DNA of 9,823 bases from DATACN01 sp038215095 (GTDB lineage: Bacteria > Actinomycetota > Thermoleophilia > Solirubrobacterales > Thermoleophilaceae): assembly GCA_038215095.1 (NCBI GenBank), contig JBBQRG010000094.1, forward strand, positions 1 to 9,823, read 5' to 3'. The translations under genes were made by a program, and so were the position numbers. The notes under the pieces are model-generated. The model ran no database searches. It saw only the letters and a program-made list of their open reading frames with translations, and had not been told where the DNA came from. This document shows, one piece after another, positions 5,174 to 9,823 of this stretch (its first letter is position 1; each line of letters opens with the position of its first letter).

Positions 5174-5180
5174 GCGCGAC

Positions 5181-5965
<785 letters not shown>

Positions 5966-5969
<4 letters not shown>

Positions 5970-6772
5970 GAAGGCCCGGCTGGTTCGGGGCTCTCCTCGC
6001 GCTGTGCCTTGCGGTCGCCCTCACCTTCCTGACCGTCCCGATCGCCGCGATCTTCGCCAACTCGAGCCCGGCGGACCTGATCTCGAGCCTCGGTGAGCGC
6101 GGCTCGCTCGACGCCCTCTGGCTCAGCCTGCGGACCACGGCGGTCTCGATCGCGATCATTTTGGCGGTCGGCACGCCGGCGGCCTACCTGCTGGCCACGC
6201 GCTCGTTCCGCGGCAAGGCCCTGGTGGTCACGCTGGTCGAGCTTCCGCTCGTGCTCCCGCCGGCGGTGGCCGGCATCGCCCTGCTGGCCGCTGTCGGGCC
6301 TTCGGGGATCCTCGGCGGAGCGGTGGACGCCGCCGGCATCGAGCTCTCGCTGGCGACCGCCGGGGTGGTGGTGGCCCTGACGTTCGTGAGCTCGCCGTTC
6401 TACGTGCGCCAGGCGATGGCTGCTTTCGCGGCGGTGGACCGGTCGCTACTGGACGCGTCGCGGACCCTCGGGGCCTCCGAGGCCCGGGGCTTCCTGCGGG
6501 TGTTGATCCCGGTGGCGCTGCCGGGCCTGGCCTCCGGCATGGCGCTCGCCCTCGGTCGTGCCCTGGGAGAGTTCGGCGCGACGCTGATGTTCGCCGGGTC
6601 GTTCCAGGGAGTCACCCAGACCGTGCCGCTAGCCATCTATGACCGCTTCTCGACCAACTTCGACTCTGCCCTCGCCCTGTCGGCGGTGCTGGTCGCGGTC
6701 TCGGCCGCGATCCTGCTCGCGGTCAAGTTCGTGCAGGGCGGGGCGGCGCTGGGCGGCTGGCAGGCGGAGTGA
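5966..6772 (+). CDS. modB: Molybdate ABC transporter, permease ModB
   Basis: A 268-residue integral membrane protein that forms the molybdate channel. Several hydrophobic helices are visible (for example 8-30, 56-77, 86-110, 128-143, 180-200, 236-254). The binding-protein-dependent transport signature (EAA loop) is DASRTLGASEARGFLRVLIP with the following ALPGL (about residues 163-188); this loop contacts the ATPase. RALGEFGATLMFAGSFQGVTQTVPLAIY (198-225) is characteristic of ModB rather than of other permeases of this family. The start GTG 5966 overlaps the modA stop. The same frame is open back to 5339, but that part is a shadow of modA, so no ModA-ModB fusion is claimed. modC follows after 9 nt. 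Confidence 0.93.
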
Positions 6773-6781
6773 CCGCCAGCG

Positions 6782-7855
6782 GTGCTGAGCGTCGAGGCCC
6801 GCACCACGGTAGGCGCGCTTCGCCTCGAGGCCGAGCTGGCTGTGGAGCCCGGCGAGTGCCTGGCGCTGGCCGGCCCGTCGGGAGCCGGCAAGACGAGCCT
6901 GCTGCGAATCGTTGCCGGACTGCTGCGCCCGGCTCGCGGCCGGGTGGAGGCAAACGGCGAGACCTGGCTCGACACGGAACGCGGCATTCACGTGCCCGCG
7001 GAGCAGCGTCGCTGCGGCTACGTGTTCCAGGACTACGCGCTCTTTCCGCACATGAGCGCCTGGCAGAACGTGGCCTACCCGCTGCGCGGGCTCGGGCGGC
7101 GGGAGCGGCGCTCGCGCGCGGTCGAGCTGCTCGAGCGGCTCGGCCTGGGTGAGCGAGCCGAGGCCCGGCCGAGCAGCCTGAGCGGTGGCGAGCGCCAGCG
7201 CGTCGCGCTGGCCCGTGTGCTGGCACGCGGCCCCGAGGTGCTGCTGCTCGACGAGCCGCTGTCGGCGCTCGACGCCCGTACGCGAGCGGGAGCGGCCCGC
7301 GAGCTGGCCGGCCTCCTGCGCGAAACGGACGCGCCGGCGCTGTTGGTGACCCACGACTTCACGGAGGCGGCGCAGCTCGGCGACCGCGTGGGAATCATCG
7401 ACGCCGGCCGCATCGTTCAGGAAGGCACGGCGAGCGAGCTGGCCGCGGCACCGCGCTCGGCGTTCGTTGCCGACTTCACCGGAGCGGTGGTGCTGACCGG
7501 CACCGCCACGGCCGGCGCCGACGGCCTCACGCACGTCGAGCTCGACGGCGGTGGGGAGGTGGTGAGCGCGGACGTGGCCGAGGGCGCGGTCGCGGTGAGC
7601 GTCTATCCCTGGGAGATCGCCATCGAGCCGGCGAACGAGGAGCCCCACGGCTCCGCCCAGAACCGGCTCGCCGTCGAGGTGCTCTCGATAACGACCGTCG
7701 GCAACCGCGTGCGCCTGGGCCTGGCGGGCCCACAGCCCCTCGCCGCAGAAATCACGCAGGCCGCCGTCGAGCAGTTGGGGTTGAAAGCCGGCGGGCGAGT
7801 CACGGCCTCTTGGAAGGCGGCGGCGACCCGCCTCGTGAGCACGACCGCTGGTTAG
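6782..7855 (+). CDS. modC: Molybdate ABC transporter, ATP-binding protein ModC
   Basis: A 357-residue cytoplasmic ATPase that drives molybdate uptake with ModB. All ATPase motifs are intact: Walker A GPSGAGKTS (31-39), Q-loop VFQDYALFPHM (81-91, Gln83), signature SLSGGERQRVALAR (132-145), Walker B VLLLDEPLSALD (153-164), and switch His191 (LLVTHDFTEA). Residues 291-352 form a TOBE/MOP-like molybdate-sensing domain (NRLAVEVLSITTVGNRVRLGL to GGRVTASWKAAATRLV), as in ModC and CysA-type ATPases; this regulatory domain can inhibit transport when molybdate is bound. The start GTG 6782 is 9 nt after the modB stop, and the first residues LSVEARTTVGALRLEAELAV fit the family. Gene order modA-modB-modC supports the assignment. 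The stop is 9 nt before a broken glutaminase gene. Confidence 0.93.
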   Translation: MLSVEARTTVGALRLEAELAVEPGECLALAGPSGAGKTSLLRIVAGLLRPARGRVEANGETWLDTERGIHVPAEQRRCGYVFQDYALFPHMSAWQNVAYPLRGLGRRERRSRAVELLERLGLGERAEARPSSLSGGERQRVALARVLARGPEVLLLDEPLSALDARTRAGAARELAGLLRETDAPALLVTHDFTEAAQLGDRVGIIDAGRIVQEGTASELAAAPRSAFVADFTGAVVLTGTATAGADGLTHVELDGGGEVVSADVAEGAVAVSVYPWEIAIEPANEEPHGSAQNRLAVEVLSITTVGNRVRLGLAGPQPLAAEITQAAVEQLGLKAGGRVTASWKAAATRLVSTTAG

Positions 7856-7864
7856 GCTCCCAGA

Positions 7865-8286
7865 ATGGCGACCGCCTACGCCAGCGAGCAGGTCGATCGG
7901 CGACTCGAGGAGCTGTACCAGTGCCACTGCCGGCTCGGCGGCGACGTCGTCGAGAGGAGCGCGATAACTTCGGGCTTGCGTTCGCGACCGGCGTCGGCGA
8001 CGTCCACACGGCCGGCGACTGCCGCTTGCCGTTCGCGCTCCAGTCCCTCTCGAAGGTGTTCGTCTACGCGCTCGCGCTCCAGGACCACGGACGCGACCGC
8101 GTCCTCTCGCGCGTCGGTGTCGAGCCCAGCGGGGATGCCTTCAACTCGATCGTCCTGGACGAGCGCCACAACCGCCCCTACAACCCGATGGTGAACGCAG
8201 GCGCCCTGGTCACGACAGACCCGGCTTTGGAGGGGAGATGTCTGCGCATGCGCGGCATTCTGCCCGACGCGAGAGACCGTTGTTAG
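7865..8286 (+). pseudogene. glsA: Glutaminase A remnant: internal frameshift/deletion and loss of the C-terminal half
   Basis: Serine-dependent glutaminases hydrolyse glutamine to glutamate and ammonia and have catalytic domains of about 300 residues. Here the start MATAYASEQVDRRLEELYQ...RLGGDV is read from ATG 7865 in one frame. From about 7955 the homology continues in another frame: RDNFGLAFATGVGDVHTAGD, PFALQSLSKVFVYALALQDHG (active-site Ser-x-x-Lys in SLSK), GVEPSGDAFNSIV, RPYNPMVNAGALVTTD (ending near 8220). The expected VADYIPELAKADP stretch is missing at the junction, so roughly 8-10 codons and the frame were lost. After 8220 the match stops; a short unrelated tail runs to TAG at 8284-8286. 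The second half of the catalytic domain, with several active-site residues, is absent, so the product should be inactive. A sequencing error could explain the frameshift but not the missing half. Confidence 0.82.
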
Positions 8287-8307
8287 CGAGCGGTGAACGG
8301 CACTCAC

Positions 8308-8313
8308 TATGGT
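8308..8313 (+). promoter_or_regulatory. Candidate -10 box (TATGGT) before the leader ORF and small membrane protein
   Basis: TATGGT fits TANNNT and lies 7 nt before the ATG at 8321, the same spacing as the box before modA. It would start a new transcript just after the glutaminase remnant. Confidence 0.35.
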
Positions 8314-8320
8314 CCCGCCG

Positions 8321-8347
8321 ATGAAATCCGACTTCAGAGGCTTTTGA
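8321..8347 (+). CDS. Possible 8-codon leader ORF (MKSDFRGF)
   Basis: ATG 8321 to TGA 8345-8347 reads MKSDFRGF. It sits 7 nt after a TANNNT box, so it could be translated from the very 5' end. It ends 2 nt before ATG 8350 of the membrane protein and contains that gene's AGAGG. The layout would couple the two by terminating ribosomes. It is very short and may be chance. Confidence 0.25.
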   Translation: MKSDFRGF

Positions 8348-8349
8348 CC

Positions 8350-8589
8350 ATGAGCCCTCGCGTTCTCGCGGCGCTGGTCGCGCTGCTCGGGGTGGTCCTC
8401 ATCGCGGTAGCGGTCGTCTACTGGGTTGACCCGGCCAGCTCGCTGCCCTCCTTCTTTCCCGGCCACGAAGCCGGCTCGGCGCGTCACCACGTGAAGCACG
8501 GCATAGCCGCGTTCGTCGTTGGGCTTGGCTGCTTCGTGTTCGCGTGGTTCACGACCGGCCCGTCGAGCAGCCCGCCGGCACCGGCCTAG
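8350..8589 (+). CDS. Small two-helix membrane protein of unknown function
   Basis: A 79-residue protein. Helix 1 is about residues 5-25 (VLAALVALLGVVLIAVAVVYWV). A loop with DPASSLPSFFPGHEAGSARHHVKHG (26-50) lies between the helices, and helix 2 is about 51-67 (IAAFVVGLGCFVFAWF), followed by a Pro/Ser-rich tail. The loop is unusually well formed for so short a protein: PGHEAGS, then HH and KH, giving four His and a Glu that could bind a metal or a phosphate. I do not recognise a named family. ATG 8350 is preferred because AGAGG (8336-8340) lies 9 nt upstream. A GTG at 8293 in the same frame would add 19 polar residues before helix 1. The stop is 8 nt before the uppP TTG, so the two are probably co-transcribed. 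Confidence 0.7.
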   Translation: MSPRVLAALVALLGVVLIAVAVVYWVDPASSLPSFFPGHEAGSARHHVKHGIAAFVVGLGCFVFAWFTTGPSSSPPAPA

Positions 8590-8597
8590 CCCGTCCC

Positions 8598-9470
8598 TTG
8601 CACCCGATCTCCTATCTGCAGGGAGCCCTGCTGGGGCTCCTCCAGGGCGTAGCCGAGCCCTTTCCCGTGTCGAGCCTCGGGCACGGCGTCGTGATGCCCC
8701 GGCTCCTCGGCTGGGACATCCACCAGAACGACAAGTTCTTCCTGACGTTCCTCGTAGCGACTCATTTCGCGACGGCCATCGTGCTGTTCGGGTTCTTCTT
8801 CCGGGACTGGATGCGAATCCTGAAGGGGATCGGCCGCTCGCTGCGCGACCGGCAGATCCGCGACGACGACAGCGACGCCAGGCTCGGCTGGCTGCTGGTG
8901 GTCGGCACGGTGCCCGCCGGCGTGCTGGGGCTCGTGTTCGAGCATCCGCTGCGGAGCCTGTTCGCGTCCGCCGCCTCGGCCGCGGCCTTCCTGATCGTGA
9001 ACGGCTTGCTGCTGCTGCTGTTCGAGCGGTTTCGGCAGCAAGCACCGCGGCCCGACGATCATCTGGGCGACAGCGACGAGCGCATCGCCCGCTTGAGCTG
9101 GCGCCAGGCCGTGGGAGTGGGCTCGGCGCAGGCGATCGCCCTCATCCCCGGCATCTCGCGCTCGGGGATCACGATGGGAGGCGGGATTCTCTTCGGGCTC
9201 TCCAACGAGGACGCCGCGCGCTACTCCTTCCTGCTTGCCACGCCGATCATCGGCGCTGCCGCGGCTCTAAAGCTGCCCGAGCTGCTCGGCCCCGTGGGGA
9301 ACGGGGTCCGGGGGCCGGCGCTCGTGGGGGCCGTCTGCGCCGGGATCTCCACGTACCTCGCCGTCAAGTTCCTGCTGCGGTTCTTCGAGACCAACCGGCT
9401 GACGCCGTTCGGGATCTATTGCATCGTCGCCGGCATCACCTTCTCGGCGATCTTCGCGCTCGGCGGCTGA
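8598..9470 (+). CDS. uppP: Undecaprenyl-diphosphate phosphatase UppP (BacA family)
   Basis: A 290-residue multi-spanning membrane enzyme that removes a phosphate from undecaprenyl pyrophosphate, recycling the lipid carrier for peptidoglycan and other wall polymers; extra copies give bacitracin resistance. Both catalytic signatures are present: QGVAEPFPVSSLGH (residues 16-29), corresponding to the (E/Q)xxxE and PVSSxGH motif with Glu20, Ser25, Ser26 and His29, and LIPGISRSGITMGGG (182-196) with Arg188. Membrane helices fill the remainder (for example 98-115, 127-142, 207-224, 240-262, 271-288). Two deviations from the usual EFLPVSSSGHL are seen: Pro after the Glu, and Leu in place of the third Ser/Thr. 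The start is TTG 8598, giving MHPISYLQGALLGLLQG, a normal UppP opening. GTG 8544 is the only other start and would overlap the upstream gene by 46 nt. Confidence 0.9.
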   Translation: MHPISYLQGALLGLLQGVAEPFPVSSLGHGVVMPRLLGWDIHQNDKFFLTFLVATHFATAIVLFGFFFRDWMRILKGIGRSLRDRQIRDDDSDARLGWLLVVGTVPAGVLGLVFEHPLRSLFASAASAAAFLIVNGLLLLLFERFRQQAPRPDDHLGDSDERIARLSWRQAVGVGSAQAIALIPGISRSGITMGGGILFGLSNEDAARYSFLLATPIIGAAAALKLPELLGPVGNGVRGPALVGAVCAGISTYLAVKFLLRFFETNRLTPFGIYCIVAGITFSAIFALGG

Positions 9471-9480
9471 TCCGGCCGAA

Positions 9481-9823
9481 ATGCGCGAGAGCTTCCTCGA
9501 CCTCTCGAAGGCCAGGGTGCGTGTGCTCGAGCGCGACGGCGACGCGGGCCGCAGCGTCCTCTTCCTGCACGGATTGACAAGCTCGGCATCAACCTGGCGG
9601 CCGGCGCTCGAATCGCTCCCCGAGGGGGTTCGTGGAATCGCCTTCGATGGCCTCGGCAGCGCGTATACCGAGCGCAGCGGCCCGCGGAGTCTGATCACCC
9701 GCGACGACCAGCGCGAGCTGCTGGTCGAGATCGCGGACCGGCTCGGGGTGAAGTCCTTCACGGGTGTGGGGCATTCGATGGGCTGCGGGCCGCTGCTGGG
9801 TCTGGCCTGGCGACAGCCCGAGC
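9481..9823 (+). CDS. Alpha/beta hydrolase, N-terminal part (runs off window)
   Basis: The frame opens at ATG 9481, 10 nt after uppP, and is still open at the right edge (114 residues visible). It shows the alpha/beta hydrolase order: a beta strand VLFLHGLTSSASTW (26-39) with the oxyanion-hole HG, a second strand GIAFDGLGSAY (52-62), and the nucleophile elbow GHSMG (97-101) with catalytic Ser99. The acid and His of the triad lie beyond the window. There is no signal peptide, so it is cytoplasmic. The substrate cannot be told; esterases, epoxide hydrolases and C-C hydrolases share this start. It probably belongs to the uppP transcript. Confidence 0.85.
   Translation, partial: MRESFLDLSKARVRVLERDGDAGRSVLFLHGLTSSASTWRPALESLPEGVRGIAFDGLGSAYTERSGPRSLITRDDQRELLVEIADRLGVKSFTGVGHSMGCGPLLGLAWRQPE

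Noticed and set aside
5090..5180. ModE operator or molybdenum-cofactor riboswitch upstream of modA
   Set aside because: No recognisable palindrome or conserved riboswitch core, and the likely transcript start at the modA GTG leaves no room for a leader.
6629..7927. 432-codon - strand open frame opposite modC
   Set aside because: Antisense of modC with all ATPase motifs on the + strand; its composition is that of a shadow frame.
7876..9045. 389-codon - strand open frame across the glutaminase remnant and uppP
   Set aside because: Arg-rich low-complexity product, antisense to clear genes.

Overview
The window is very GC-rich DNA with dense, closely packed genes, frequent GTG or TTG starts, and several genes whose only start signal is a TANNNT box 6-9 nt upstream, which suggests leaderless transcription. 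This fits an actinobacterium. The glutaminase type, the TIM44-like protein and the UppP type suggest a soil lineage such as Thermoleophilia, but that is inference and no marker gene here settles it.

Left part (1-2900, + strand): the C-terminal end of a class I SAM methyltransferase; a 3-hydroxyisobutyrate-dehydrogenase-like beta-hydroxyacid dehydrogenase; and a tightly coupled pair (1545-1805 and 1808-2899) that together look like one TIM44-like membrane protein split into two reading frames. The first frame holds the signal peptide, Gly-rich stretch and membrane helix. The second holds two NTF2/TIM44-like domains.

Middle part (2900-4600): a convergent spacer, a GNAT acetyltransferase on the - strand and, divergently, a cupin protein on the + strand. 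An unusually structured noncoding stretch follows (4336-4603). It contains a hairpin, three phased GCCGGA(T/C) repeats, an 8-bp inverted repeat, and the 3' half only (anticodon loop to discriminator) of a tRNA-His(GUG). A tRNA 3' half without its 5' half is the classic scar at the distal end of an integrated element. If so, the element lies to the left and the core chromosome to the right.

Right part (4604-9823, + strand): a small protein of unknown function (tubby/LURP-like pattern); a complete molybdate ABC transporter operon modA-modB-modC (lipoprotein, permease, ATPase); a broken and truncated glutaminase A gene; a 79-residue two-helix membrane protein preceded by a possible 8-codon leader ORF; the undecaprenyl-diphosphate phosphatase uppP with a TTG start; and the N-terminal part of an alpha/beta hydrolase that runs off the window.

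No complete novel defence or mobile system is visible, and no integrase, transposase, CRISPR array or rRNA was found. The points most worth a second look are the tRNA-His half with its neighbouring repeats, the split TIM44-like gene, the decayed glutaminase, and the leader ORF.
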